Notes: a model not told the origin generated them from the sequence alone. DNA of 64,000 nt from Serpula lacrymans var. lacrymans S7.9 (GCF_000218685.1 NW_006763293.1:1857968-1921967); one strand, 5' to 3'. Positions 33,367 to 47,434 are shown, counted from the first letter of the stretch. Made by a program: numbers and translations.

Positions 33367-33995
33367 TGTCAGGCAACAAATACGAAGCTATATAACAAAG
33401 CCCAATGTCTGGTCAAGTCCTTCCTTGAAGGCGGTGAATCAGAGTATGAGAATGAAGAGTATCGGTAAGAGCGCAAATCCAAACTAATATTGAACTGGAG
33501 AACAATACATCAAGTATGTACTTCTCTATATAGTGAACGACGATGGTCAGACCGAGAAAGGGAAGTATTGAGAAAGTGGTCTGACCAGCTAGCTAACCAA
33601 TAAGAAAAAAAAGAAGAAAGTGGTCCGATCTATCGTCTTTACTAATCGTACGAGAAAGTGTATTGGTAAGGGATGTACGATTGGCCGTATCAGTAAGCCC
33701 ATGAGAAGGCGCTGACTCACAACCTTCTTCGCTTATCAATATTCCTCCGAAGTATTCCCAGACATAGCACTGGATCGTGACTATGTCATCTGGATATCTT
33801 CTCGAGGGTCGACAACGAGTCTACCTCGTTGTAGGTACGATAGAACGTGAGTGTGAAGAGAGAATAAGAAGAAAAATGATAAAAGTAATAAGACACCTGC
33901 TGTAATCTCTAGTCCAAGGGCAAGAGGAGTGACGGGGATTGAGTCTGCTAACCACAACATGACGGGAATGTGATAAGAAAAATCGATTCCTCACA
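33367..33995 (-). repeat. Chromovirus 5' LTR
   Basis: 629 bp. In element sense a TATATAG box lies at 33532-33526, so transcription is expected to start near 33505-33495 (inference). The last sense ATG before gag is at 33510-33508, at or just before that start. Confidence 0.97.
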
Positions 33996-34000
33996 AGATG
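33996..34000. repeat. Target-site duplication of the chromovirus, right copy (AGATG)
   Basis: Identical to 25743-25747. The host LTR sequence continues at 34001. Confidence 0.95.
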
Positions 34001-34020
34001 CTGGTATGTCAATTGTAACA

Positions 34021-34927
34021 TTTCTGTGCCCATCCTCTCATCCCTGGATACTCGCACCCAAGCCGCTGAGGGATTTGTGACTGGGCGGTCAAACAGATGT
34101 ATCAATTTTGTGTTGCGAATGATCTATGTGAAGCCTGGGCATACCTCTGGGAGAAGTGGTACAGGCTAGGGCGATGGGAATTGTGGGCACGATCATATCA
34201 TGACGAGATTCCAGTGCTCAAAGACCACAATGATCCTAGAGAGCCAGTAAGTCAGCTTACACATAACAAGGGACATTAATAACTTACATTGAATAGTTGG
34301 TGTCGTATCAAACATGACATTCTTCACCATTTTCACAAGCCATGTGTTGACCTTCTGGCATGGGTCCTTGTCATGAAGCTGGTGCCTACCTATTATCGCA
34401 AGCTAGACAGTTTGATGGATAAAAAAGGCCAATATTGTGAACTTGCATCATGGCGCAAGGTGTTCAAGCGGGACTGGAAATGGGTGGCGACAACCCCAAT
34501 TACTATGCTGTTGAACAATAAATACAGACCGAACACACTCACCTGGGTGTGTACCTGCCCACATTTCAGTACCAGCCAATTTCTCCTCTGCAAGCATCTT
34601 GTTCAAGATGTCCATCCTGTCCCCCCCTTGTTCTTCCTCGAGGTCAAGCGTAATCAAACAACGCCGTTCTGGAAGCATCCAGCGCTCATCTCGCTGGACA
34701 CTCCAACCAGCCATTTGAACAGTGATGACACCATATTGCTGACAAACATGGCTGCTGGACAAGGGGATTCAGACATCCAAGATGACAAGGAGTCAGATGA
34801 TGAAGGAATTATTGACATTGGAGGGATGGAGAATTGGTCTGTAGGGGAAACAATGGTGACTCATGCAAAATTACTGCGGGATTTTGCAGACGGTATCCTC
34901 TACCAGGCGCAATTTAACGACCATTGA
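34021..34927 (+). pseudogene. C-terminal fragment of a MULE-like transposase with SWIM zinc finger
   Basis: Reads RCINFVLR near 34080, then a block CEAWAYLWEKWYRLGRWEL, an intron of 50 nt (about 34247-34296, gtaagt..aatag), then WCRIKHDILHHFHKP, VDLLAWVLVMKLVPTYYRKL and a SWIM finger CTCPHFSTSQFLLCKHL (CxC..CxH) followed by WKHPALISL. The frame before the intron matches the frame after it only if one base is dropped near the CC at 34225-34226, so a one-base insertion has broken the gene. The catalytic N-terminal part is absent; a family B' LTR end lies directly upstream. Confidence 0.6.
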
Positions 34928-35624
34928 TGGGGGGAGAGCTTGGAGCGGGAGGGGGTGTCCTTGTTCCGGCTCGCCAGTCATTGCCTTGAGGGTGAGCATC
35001 GATTCAACTTGATGAGGGGAACTTTGCTAACAACGTGGGAGAAGACAACAACGAGCGTAATGTATTACCGCACATGCCCACCACACACAGACACCTTGAG
35101 TTGATATATTTTGTTGATCGATCTCACACGCACTTAGATATTACTATGTTTGAGTAATTATATTATTAGTTTGTTATCAGCGTGGGATTGTTTGGCTGTA
35201 ATACTGGGGGAGAGGTACGACACTTCTTGTTGTGACGCTGCGTCCAACCCCATTTTCTCAATTGCAACTGCACATCGCATATTTCTAACAACCGGCTCGC
35301 AAAAAGTTGCGCAGAATCAAGCTGCAAAATTTTCTGTAAATTTTTTTTCTCTCTTTAGGACAAAAATAAGGCTTTGTGTGTGCCATAGATAATACAAGAA
35401 AGTCACAGGTGACCATGTGACCGTATGAGACGCGTGGATTTGTTTGATTCCAAGGCTGTAGCCAAACAACGCCCTAAATCGTCATCAGGCTCGCATCTGG
35501 TAACTTGAAAGTGCAAGTAAGGCAGACTGAGCGTTATTACTATCTAGGGCCCCTCAAGATTCTCTTACTTAGGCTAACGCAACACGAAAGGCTCCACCTT
35601 ATCAGTGCTTAAGGCCGCATTAAT
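34928..35624. other. Spacer between the transposase fragment and the phosphatase gene
   Basis: No gene supported. The right part is the presumed promoter of the gene at 35625; it has a long T run at 35340-35350. Confidence 0.4.
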
Positions 35625-38600
35625 ATGCATCTTTACCTTGGGTCCAACCCCCGGACTATTTATCTGGTGACTGGTTCCCACGAAGAAAACCTGGGACGGC
35701 CTCAGCGCGCGTTGGTATTTCGTGCTGCCGAAGGAAATCCTGCACAGGCAGTCGTAGAGTTTCTGCCCAAGGATGAAGTTAATCTCGCCAATGCCATCAG
35801 GTTGACAACTAGGGTTGTCAAGGGGTGCTTGGGTCTCATTTGCATCGACAATGGTCCGCCAGATTTCATTTGAACTCACAATATTCGATCTGATATGGTC
35901 TTTGTAGAAACATTCCTTGCCGTCATAACCTCTGCTACTGAAGTCGGAAACACACGTCCATCTGAATCATCACCCGAGGCAGTTGCCAGGATCCACGAAG
36001 TTCTTTTCTACTGCTTAACTTCATCTACATGGGATGACTTTTCAGCGTCTCAAGATACCATGCTCGGCCCAGATACCGCTGATGCAATCATGATACGTGA
36101 AAATTATCCTCATTCTACGCCTCCACCGTTGTTTGAACATCCCTGTCTTCCACTTACAAAGATACTTTCCTCCGGGTCATTCTATTATGCTCTTGAGCCT
36201 CATTGGGATATATCTTCAAGATTTTCGGAGCGGCTATCACGAGACCGCTCTATTTCGATGGATATAGGAACATTCGACGAGCGTTTTGTATGGAACGAGT
36301 ACATCGTTCGGAGCCTCCTGGATTTCCGAGAAAAACTTGACTTCCACGAGCGCGAGGAATTGGATTCATGTCAATTCATTGTACGCAATATTTTATTAGC
36401 ATATAGCGGCATTATCAACCTGCGTGACTAGATATTAGCCATGCAAGGCTATGTTGGAGTTTTTACTATGGCTCTGCCAGCTCCACCGACGGATGGATCC
36501 CCTACAATCGCGACTTTGTCGTTGATCTCGCGACTTGGTTGGAAACGTGCTGGTACTCGTTTCAACACACGGGGGGTTGACGATGACGGAAACACGGCAA
36601 ATTTTGTTGAGGTACGTTTCAAGGAATGGACTCCTGTACAACTCAAATCTTGAAAACCTCATTCAGTCGGAAACGATCTTCAGTACCGACCAACATAGCG
36701 TTAGCTATGTGCAAGTTCGTGGTAGCGTTCCTTGTATGTACTCGATACCACAATTGATGAACATCGACTTACCTGTGGTTAACTTCCTCTCACAGTGTTT
36801 TGGGAGCAACAAGGGATACAGACTTTTGGGCAACGCATTCAAATTACTCGACCACATGCTTCTCAGCCTGCATTTGAACGACATTTCTCTCATCTAACAG
36901 AAGACTATGGAGCCGTGCACGCAATTAATCTGTTAGGAACAAAAGAGAATGAAGCGATCCTGACCTCTGCCTATGCTAAGCACCTACATATAGCCCGCAG
37001 TATATGGGGAGATGGCTTGGGTATCACTCATTACGACTTCCATAACTCCGTTAGGATGGGAGGACACGATAGTGTCATCAGAGACTTGAGGCGAGCTCAT
37101 ATATTTTCTTTTAACTGGAAAGTGAACCTACTTATCATTCATTATCAGCAGGCGGCTTGAAGATATAAGTGACCGATTCGGGTTCACAATGTGCGACAGT
37201 AGCTCACGTGAAATAATTACGGAACAAAAGGGAGTGTTTAGAACAAACTGCTTAGATTGGTATGTGATTACTTGGATGTGGACTCGATGGACTACTGGAT
37301 GCTCTTTTATTTACAGCTTAGATCGCACCAACTTTGTTCAAGATATACTCTCCCGCAACTCACTAGAACAGTACCTTATGCTGGTTCGCCGTGAATGGGT
37401 TCAGTCAGGTGCTCTCTGGACCCATCATCGGGAGTTGTGGGCAGAAAATGGGGATGCTCTTTCGCGCATATATGCAGGAACAGGAGCTTTAAATACCAGC
37501 TTCACACGAAGCGGAAAACGAACCCTAGCAGGTACGCAATAGCGTAGTGCAGAGAGTATTTTCATGCAACTCTTTTTAGGTGTTTTATCCGATGCCACAA
37601 AAAGTGTCTCGAGGGCATATATTAACAATTTCCAAGATAAAGGGAAACAAATAGCTATTGACATGTTCCTGGTAAGGTTCTATGACCAACTTGCTTGGAA
37701 AGTTCTCATGCTTCGTATCGCCCAGGGCAATCTGAGCAATCAGAAACAAGTAAAGATATTTGATCCCATCCACGATTCCGTACGGATAGCTTTGGAGCAG
37801 AGGTAAGCATTTTTAGCAAACCGAGAAGCCGTCTCTGAATAAATGACTGTCCAGGCTCACTGAATACTCCACTTCGAAAACTTGTAGTATCTTTGTCGGC
37901 ACGTGGAATCTAAACGGTAGAGTGGGTGCCGACCTAAATCTCTCTCACAACTTGAAGGCTGAGTGCTATACTATACCAGCCACCTTCAGAGTCTCTCTTG
38001 CCTTGGTTGTTCCCTCGAGATAGTAAGCAATAGAAAGAATATCGTTGGCTGTTTGTTGACTTACAATTACGCAGATACATCTGAGTGAGCGGTTCTGTGG
38101 TATCTGTTGCTAGCCACTAATGTATTATTAGGCCAGACATTTTTGTCTTGGGATTTCAGGAGATTGTTCCTTTGACGGCTCAGCAAATCGTACAAACAGA
38201 TCCTGAGAAAAGGTATGGCTTTCATCATATAGCATTGTTCTTACTCTGAGCGTTTTGGCCAAAAGACGAATGTGGGAGACAAGGATCTTGGAAGCTCTTG
38301 ATCGGAGACCACACAAAGCGTACGATTATGTCCTTCTCCGGAGTGAACAGGTACTATTTCTTCATTTTATTATTGTGCAATTCAACTGAAACGGGGTAGC
38401 TTGTTGGAACTGCTTTAGTCGTCCTTGTGAGATCGGAATTGACGGCTGTCATCCGAAACGTCGAAGGCACCACTCGCAAAGTACGCTGCTTAGAAAAGAT
38501 AGTGGATGACACTAAATATAGCTTTACAGACCGGGTTGCGAGGCATGTCGGGAAACAAGGGTGCCGTAGGTGTACGGCTGGATTATCATGACACCAGTTT

Positions 38601-39803
38601 TTGTTTTTTGACAGCACATCTTGCCGCTGGCCACTCCAACGTTGAAGAGCGTAATGCTGATTTTCACACAATTGTGAATGGCCTACATTTTCTGAAAGGA
38701 AAGACGGTAGAAAGCCACGAGTGAGCATCATCGCCTCTTTTTTGAAGTTACATTCACTAATCAGTCGTACAGAAATGTTATCTGGCTCGCTGATACCAAT
38801 TACCGGATAGAATTGGACAACGAAACAGTTAGATCTTTAGCCGAAGCAGATGATTTTGACTCGTTGCTTGCGGCTGACCAGGTTTGTACATGGTTCTTTA
38901 CTCAACAGTTCAGGAACCATCTGACAATGATCGGCGTAGCTCAAACAAGCAATGGATAGTAGGGCGATTTTCGAAGGTTACGAGGAAGGGCCGCTTTTAT
39001 TCCGACCCACTTACAAATATGATGTCGGTACGGATAACTATGACACGAGTGAAAAATTGCGAATACCCGCATGGACAGGTGAGTCGATCACCGAATTACC
39101 GGCTTCTAAGATTGATCCTCGCAGATAGAATTTTGTTCAGAGGTCGTTTTGACTTAACCGCGTACTCTCGAGCTGAATTGAAAGGGTCGGATCATCGTCC
39201 TGGTAGCACCATTACTTTTCCAGAGATAATTCATACTAATTCGGTTAAATAGTCTTCGCGTCATTTAGGACAAGTGTGCGAATCATCGATACAGCAAAAC
39301 GATCGGCGCTTTCCCGATTATTGCTCGAAAGTACGCTTGACGCTGCTCCCGGTGAGATTTTGGAAGAAAAACTTGCCTCATTGCCTCTTCCAATAAATTA
39401 TGTTGAGCGTGCGTGTTTGATATGCTCTCGTTACTGTGGGCATTCTTACAATTCATATTTCAGTTCCACCTCCCAGCTCGGATGAACAAGCATGGTGGGA
39501 TCACCCAGGTTAGTTCTACCACCCTCATTGCCCAAGCTCACAACGTGACAGATTCTTTCGTCGTCAGATCACCCGAAAGGCGTGTTTCCCATCTCTACAT
39601 TAACTTTGCAACGTCACTCTTCGACAAATCCATTCGATTCGCCTGTAGATTCGCCGTTGTCTTCTTCTCCATCCTCTTCAGACGAAGAGCTGTACTCGCA
39701 CGCACTTGCACTTCAAACTCCTATCACTCCAATGCCAGCTTCTCGAAAACCGCCTCCCCCGCCCCCGCCATACCGAAACCGGACCACTGTGGAGACTCCA
39801 TAA
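35625..39803 (+). CDS. Synaptojanin-like inositol polyphosphate phosphatase (SAC1 plus 5-phosphatase)
   Basis: Turns over PI(4,5)P2 and other phosphoinositides in endocytosis and actin control (yeast Inp51-53 relatives). 22 exons: 35625-35853, 35908-36380, 36432-36611, 36667-36733, 36796-37090, 37152-37259, 37317-37531, 37580-37671, 37726-37802, 37855-37921, 37980-38022, 38075-38084, 38132-38212, 38266-38350, 38400-38480, 38530-38720, 38773-38881, 38940-39078, 39125-39202, 39253-39408, 39464-39508, 39568-39803; 1018 residues. The SAC domain has the catalytic CX5R motif CLDCLDRTN, rebuilt across an intron. The 5-phosphatase domain has [51 protein letters not shown] and GSDHRP. The C-terminus is Pro-rich (KPPPPPPPY), a likely SH3 ligand. 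One intron is GC-AG and one exon is 10 nt. Confidence 0.95.
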
Positions 39804-39929
39804 CACACCAACGCAGCGAAACAGCATGATTGTTAGCAATTGCATGTCGATGGCAAGAAAGTAGCCTGGGACATTTGCCTGCCTACATATAATTACAAAA
39901 GTCCTACATCGGAGATTATCTAATCTGCA
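39804..39929. terminator. Short convergent 3' spacer (phosphatase / SF3A3)
   Basis: 126 bp between two stop codons on opposite strands. Both transcripts must end in or beyond it, so 3' UTR overlap is likely. Confidence 0.4.
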
Positions 39930-41829
39930 TCAGATAAGGCCCTGTTTCTTAAGATCCTCATATGTCTTCCGGTTATAGACATTTCCTTCATCATCCTCGA
40001 GCTCCTCCATGGTTTCTTGTTCGAAAATCTCATGTCTGCCTTCTTGCTTCAACTTCTCGGCGACTAAGCATGCATTTTGTATGAGTCAGCGTTGCAGGCG
40101 ACAGGAATGATCCAACTCACGTGAAAGAGCATCCTCAATACGTGTAATTTCGTGGAAATGTTTAGTATTAGGTAAACCTAATGCTCTCATTCCGAACGCA
40201 TGTCGAGATTCCTGTAATACGTGATCAGTTAACGCACGACCACATCTGTTAGAGGATCTTGCCTGGAAATGACGATCAAAGTTTTTCCTGGGACAAAAGC
40301 ATGTCAGTTAGCTACATGGAAGATCTCACTTTTCGAACATACCTTCCCATGTAAACATGATCGGAGCAGATTTCACATCGGTACTCAACTCCAAGGCCAT
40401 GCAATTTGTACAACCAATATGGTATAGGCTTCCCGTCCCATCCCAGTGGGAGTTTAAGGGGATTGTATATTCTCTCTTCTTCCTCGTCCTCTTCCCCTGC
40501 TGCTGCTTCGCCAGAATTGTTCGTGGGTGCAGGTGGAGGTTTTGCCTGCTCGATCAACTCCTGCTCACGTTCGCGAGCAGTGAGCGAAAATCGTCGCTCA
40601 ACGTTTGATTTTGTCTCATTGAGTGTAGAAGCCAGAGACGTCAGAAGCGATGTGGTCAAGTGAGTGAGGAGTGCCACTTTCCGGAGCCTCAGCTTGGAAG
40701 ACGAATGAACTTGAGAAGGTTGTGTGGATGGTGTTGTAGAGCCGTTAGGATTCGATGGTGGTGCATCTGATAACGCTTGCTTGCTGGTGGCTTTCAAATG
40801 CTTTTTGGAGGTGAGATGAGCATCATAAACAGTTTTCTTTGAATAATTTTTTTGGCCTTAAATATTGGGCGCGTAAGTCGATAACAGAACATAAGCAGGT
40901 ATAGTAGAAAGTACCTACAAGCTGCACACCATATCCCCTCACTGGTACCGTTTCCATTAGCACCCTTTTTTCCATTAGAAGGTTCTTCCCAAGCCCCTGC
41001 CTCCCCAGCTTCCCATTGAAGATCAAACTCAGCCTCAACCTCTAGTCGTTTTGACGAGATGTCCACCAGCGGTTGGGTGCGTTTCACAAAAGACAGGAGG
41101 TAATCATGGAGAGTTTGGATATACCTTAAATTCAGAGGTGAGCGATGATGCAAGGATACAGAGAAGAAAATTGACATTTCATAATCTTTTGTGGTTTTGA
41201 CTTCTTTAGGTAACTCTTGGTGGACTGGACCATTTTGAGCAGCAAGCAAAACGTCGAGATATTGAAGGTAGGGTAATCGCTTTCCAATATTTTTTAAGTT
41301 GTTATACGCAGTATGGTTCGCGTACAAATCAAGATACTTCCCATATACCTCTTCGCCTGAAAACAATAAAGATATGGCTGCAAGAACATTCCCAATTAAC
41401 AGCTATGGTAGTCACATGAATGAAATACCTACGATCTTCGTCTTCGTACTCCTCATCAACCCCGTCTTGATTGCTCTCTTCGAGAAGAGTGGCTAGTTCC
41501 AGTTCAAAGCCCCCTGCTACAGCATCAGGATATTTGTTGTAGTGTTCTTGAACCTTCACCAACCGCGCGTAGAATTCCGACAAGTCATTCTGCTGCGCTG
41601 GAGCAGAAAGAACATCTAGTTCTACCTTCCTAGCATCCTCATCGCGGTATAAATTGTTCAATGTCACCGTCCGGGATGCAATGCGGTCAAGCACCTGAGC
41701 GGCTTTATGCTCTGTTTGCAGGCGAATTTCGTGAGTTGGCTGGTTTCTGGACAAAAGGGAGTATAAGGCCCTCTCATATTGCTCAATTTCTTCGTGAGTT
41801 TGACGGTTAACCTCGATAATGGAGTCCAT
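39930..41829 (-). CDS. SF3A3: Splicing factor 3A subunit 3 (SF3a60 / Prp9)
   Basis: Core U2 snRNP protein needed for prespliceosome assembly. Exons 41829-41433, 41356-41176, 41124-40919, 40856-40343, 40287-40263, 40211-40121 and 40063-39930; 515 residues, close to the human length. Visible: N-terminal helix MDSIIEVNRQTHEEIEQYE; a C2H2-type finger WCAACQKNYSKKTVYDAHL rebuilt across an intron, which fixes that donor; NPLKLPLGWDGKPIPYWLYK with LHGLGVEYRCEIC and the second zinc finger; and a C-terminus ending NRKTYEDLKKQGLI. The fifth intron (40262-40212) starts GC (CAG then gcaaga), a GC-AG intron. Shares a 106-bp divergent promoter with the eIF4A-III gene. Confidence 0.96.
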
Positions 41830-41935
41830 GCTTTTTTCTGGCTGGTGAAAACAGAAATGGGCAATTCAGGCGGGTTCAGGTCAGCAAGGCGAGTATTTTC
41901 AGACTCCGACTACTGCTCTCTTCCTCCCAACCAAA
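41830..41935. promoter_or_regulatory. 106-bp bidirectional promoter of SF3A3 and eIF4A-III
   Basis: Only 106 bp separate the two start codons, so both core promoters and 5' UTRs share this stretch. No TATA box is evident. Confidence 0.7.
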
Positions 41936-43567
<1,632 letters not shown>

Positions 43568-46500
43568 ATGGCACGACCCTTTTATGGCACCTGTCTTGCA
43601 GAACCAGTATACTATCCGGTAGATAACTTGACAGCGCAGTCGACCCTTGCCATTTTTGTATTTTATACACTTCCTCTTCGTATTGCGCTATTTCTGTATG
43701 TTGTTTATTCTTAGCTTTAGTTATTTAGTCAAGCATGTGCCGAAAAGTAAAACGATACATTACTCTACAGTACATGTAGCAGCCTGAACAGCACTCGCTA
43801 TAGTACCCATCACTCAAGATGAATGTGTTGCTGGAAATGGACCGCTCGAGACACGGGCCCGAGAACTGCTTCGCGGGCTTCCCTATCAAATTGTAGCGAC
43901 TTCCAAGGGTCGCACACCCTTTTACTGTGGGGAACAAGTAACAGGCAGACTAAGTATACATATCGCTATTCAAAACCCTATGGCTACCCGCAGCATCCAG
44001 ATTATGAATGGGCCTCTAGAACATCGAAAGGCATCGATAAAGAAGATTCACATCAAGTAAATGAGTGGCGCCCAATGGATGTTTACCGATTCGAACGATT
44101 CGAGGCCGTTTGCAATCAGCTGTCATATGGAAGATATATCGATCCCAATCCCATCTGATGTTATCGTACCGTCTTCTCGCTACCGCGGAAAGGTCAGGAT
44201 GGCTGTTACTTCTATGACGGAATGTTTTCACCCCTTGGGCTTGGGTATTCTGAAGTCGCATGGATTAGCCTATGCGAAGTCCAGGAACAGCCCTTGTGTA
44301 CAAGTTGGCCGATCAGGTTCTCAAGCAGAAAGGCCTCGGTAGATCACGGGAAGTGACTCGGTGCAAAGACTCGACTCCTTTTTTTGCGACGCACAAAAGG
44401 CGGAAGCCGAGGAAGGAGAGAGCCATTTTACCACAGGAGAATGCAGCGAGCCATCGGAAGTCTTCGTCTTCTACTAACTTCGAGTTTACTTGCAAAGATA
44501 GAACAAGGGGGCGGCTGGCCGGCCCCATGGTCTGACCATACAACACCAGTTAGTCGTGGGCTTTCCTGAGGAAGATTGCGTTTCCGTGTGTAATGCTCCT
44601 AGACGGGGGTAAGTTGTGCCAGAAATTCTGATAAAAGGAGTCACTGCAAGCCTTGAGTACCTATGCCATCACTAATCACTAGCAGACGCCACTCCGCGGG
44701 TCCTGAAAAAGTCACATCTACACCCCATATGGTCCGCTCTTTTGAATTTCCTGGTATAAACGAGGCACTGTTGAATGATAGCGGTGGAATAAATTCAAGT
44801 AAATTCGCTAACATAACGTGGTAATCAACCGGTGTACAGCTTGGGAGGTCGGCAGAACTCTGCGAAAATTCGTTCCTTCAGATAAGAAGAGCTGAGCGAA
44901 ACAACGGCATCATAGTGCTCGTCAACGATTCGGTCATCTGCGCAACGAATGGAAGTCGAACGTTGGATGACGTAAACGGTCAACAACCGCGGTGTTAATG
45001 GCCGCACATAAAAACACAAGATTGCCTGGCACACCGACAAGTGGAGCAAAGCTTGAGTGTGTATTGCGACAAAGCTGGCTGGGATGACTGTTGCGGCTTC
45101 CCGCCTCTCCGGATCGTACGCGGTACGGTGTCCAGCTTTTGAAAGGCGTGTGTCCATATCACAAATAAGGGGAAGACATGGTGACAATGAAACCAAAGAA
45201 ACAGTCACAAGTTGCACGAAAATACTAAGCTGCACGATAGCGACAGCGGTAAAGCCTTCAGCCGTTATGGTCGATAACCGACAGTCCGGGGGATAGTGCT
45301 CCTGTATTGCAGCAGACATTGTACGAAACGAAATCCCTTTCTGTTGGTAGAGGCGAGTTTGGATGTAGGTGTTAAAACGGAACCGCATTGTGGGGCAGCC
45401 TGTTAAGGATGCCCGATTCATTACATGGTATAGTGTATATTGGGTGCCGAGCTAAATCCAGTATGGTTGTGGTATACGTGGCCCGCAAACTAAAGATACA
45501 AGTACTACGCACCCGCGAAGAAACTGCGATTAGCGCACCAACCCTGTTCCACGTGAGAGGGGCAATGGAAATAAAAGCCATAGAGCTTGAATGCGGATGA
45601 CCGAGGCTGAATGGATTATAAAAATCTGGATAGGGTAGATAGTCAGCCTCGAACGGCGTTATTTAAATTACCGTTTCCCAGCGAGATTAGTTCAGCACGA
45701 ATTGAGTAAGAAGTTAAGCTTTGCTTGCATTAGAATCTTTAGAATCTTTATAATGGATGGGGGTAAGATTGCGTTAGAGGCGCTTTCTCATATTATCGTG
45801 GCTGAGAAGTTTGATCCTTCAGATGGGAGTGCCACGGTGGTCCGGGCCGTGGTAGTAATTCGCACTTGAGTTATGGGTGGCTGGCCAATCTCTCTCCCGC
45901 TTCCGTTCATTCTGGATATTCTCCACGAAATGTGAGATTTATTCGTTTGATATCATGCACGGCCGCTCTCAAACATTTTTTCAAATGTCTGGGACGAAAA
46001 CCACCGCGTGTACGTTTCCATTGCCGCACATTCGAATGCACTGGCATGTGCTTTCGCCTCGTGCTTTTGACGTTGGACATACCGCAGGAATGTGTATAAT
46101 GCCAGCAGAAGCATGATTGGCTTCCTTCGGCCATGCAACCGATATATTTCCTCGACAGATTGTCATGCCGAGAGCCCATCTCGGTTTGGGTTAACCAGCA
46201 ATCCTCATTGGCACCAAGGCCTGATCGGAGTTATCCAGGGGCGAGCATACGTACCGTTTTTTTTGGCACCATCTCACTGCCCGACCGTGTGAGCCTCAAT
46301 AATACTATCCCTCCATGTCCTTACCAGGAATTCGTTATGACTGTTTGGCAAACGCCGCGAATGAATATCTCTCCTGCTCTTCCCCAGGGAGGATCGCGTA
46401 TCCTGAACCCTTTCGTGTAACCGAGTGGGAGTCCAGTATTGTGAATTCTGTCCCCCCTTCATTATAAAAGCCATACACATATGCCAGATTTCCACATTAC

Positions 46501-47434
46501 ACACTTGACCTTCACCACCGCGGTATGTGTTATTGGCGTAGGTACGTGAACACCTTCCTCTCCTTTTGCTGCCCCCACTCATCGTACGTCGCTCAGAGTG
46601 AGGAATATCTACAAAGGGTGTGTCGCCATCGTATCCCATCCCCGAGCTCTACTGATTTCTATCGTGATAATGTAGCTGTGGGCATGCTGTCAATTTAGTG
46701 AGATATTGCATAAATCCCAGTCATCCTCTACAGTCGTTGATATATCCTTGTCAAATTTGTAGCCCGACGAAGAGGTGCACATTTATTTTTCTCGATCTTT
46801 CCGTCGTGCTCATACTGGACTTCAGATAAAATGCGACCTTCGACACTGCAGATTTAGTCGGATGCATCCCCCTGACTGCGTTCCACCACAATGCAACAAA
46901 ACATGCTGGCAATAGTGAGTTACGATGCCTTTGACTTTCAAAACCCTGACACGGTGTTATATTCCTCAGTCACCAATTTCCGCAGCAGTATAGTACGTTT
47001 CATGGCATCGTGCCTGTGGAATATTAAACGATATTATTTTTGTCTTGTAGCACCCCACATCGATAAAAAGTGTCCACAGTGCAGCGGTTCTGGCAAATGA
47101 CCTGGATTGCCGCCTCCTAACTGTCACACTGTCGGTGAAACTATATTTGCGTCAGCTACTCATTTCGTATTCTTCCATCATACTAGCCCGATACTACGCA
47201 TCTTTGAGAAGAAACATTTGAACAATTTTTCTTGGGACATTCACATTTTTGGGACAATGACATTGCGTTTGAACTTCCTTTGTTTTCTTCTTTTTTCTTG
47301 GAAATCTGTCTCATGTCCATAGCTAAAATTAGAGTAAAAGGGGGTAGGAGATATGTACAAAAATACAGCGCAAAATGTCAATACATGTATCACTTCGATT
47401 ACAACAAGACTGAACCAATAAAATAATGATACGT
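43568..47434. other. 3.9-kb spacer without a recognisable gene
   Basis: Many short open frames but none with a convincing product or domain. The longest, 44825-45421 (-), has a hydrophobic stretch but no recognised similarity. The stretch differs from the transposon blocks: no LTRs, terminal repeats or duplicated segments were seen. It may hold a decayed or lineage-specific gene, or non-coding RNA. Confidence 0.3.

Larger units (their letters stand above)
25748..33995 (-). mobile_element. Complete young Ty3/gypsy chromovirus
   Basis: 8248 bp, two 629-bp LTRs differing at two positions only, perfect AGATG target duplication, an intact gag and a 1277-codon pol with chromodomain. A purine-rich tract precedes the 3' LTR. 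It inserted into a family B' LTR. Unusually, about 2 kb separates the 5' LTR from gag; this leader has no sense ATG yet contains long open frames. Apparently complete coding capacity suggests it was recently active. Confidence 0.97.

Noticed and set aside
44825..45421. 198-codon minus-strand frame with a hydrophobic stretch
   Set aside because: No recognisable family, no clear start context or splicing partner, and overlapping open frames on the other strand. Kept only as part of the unexplained spacer.
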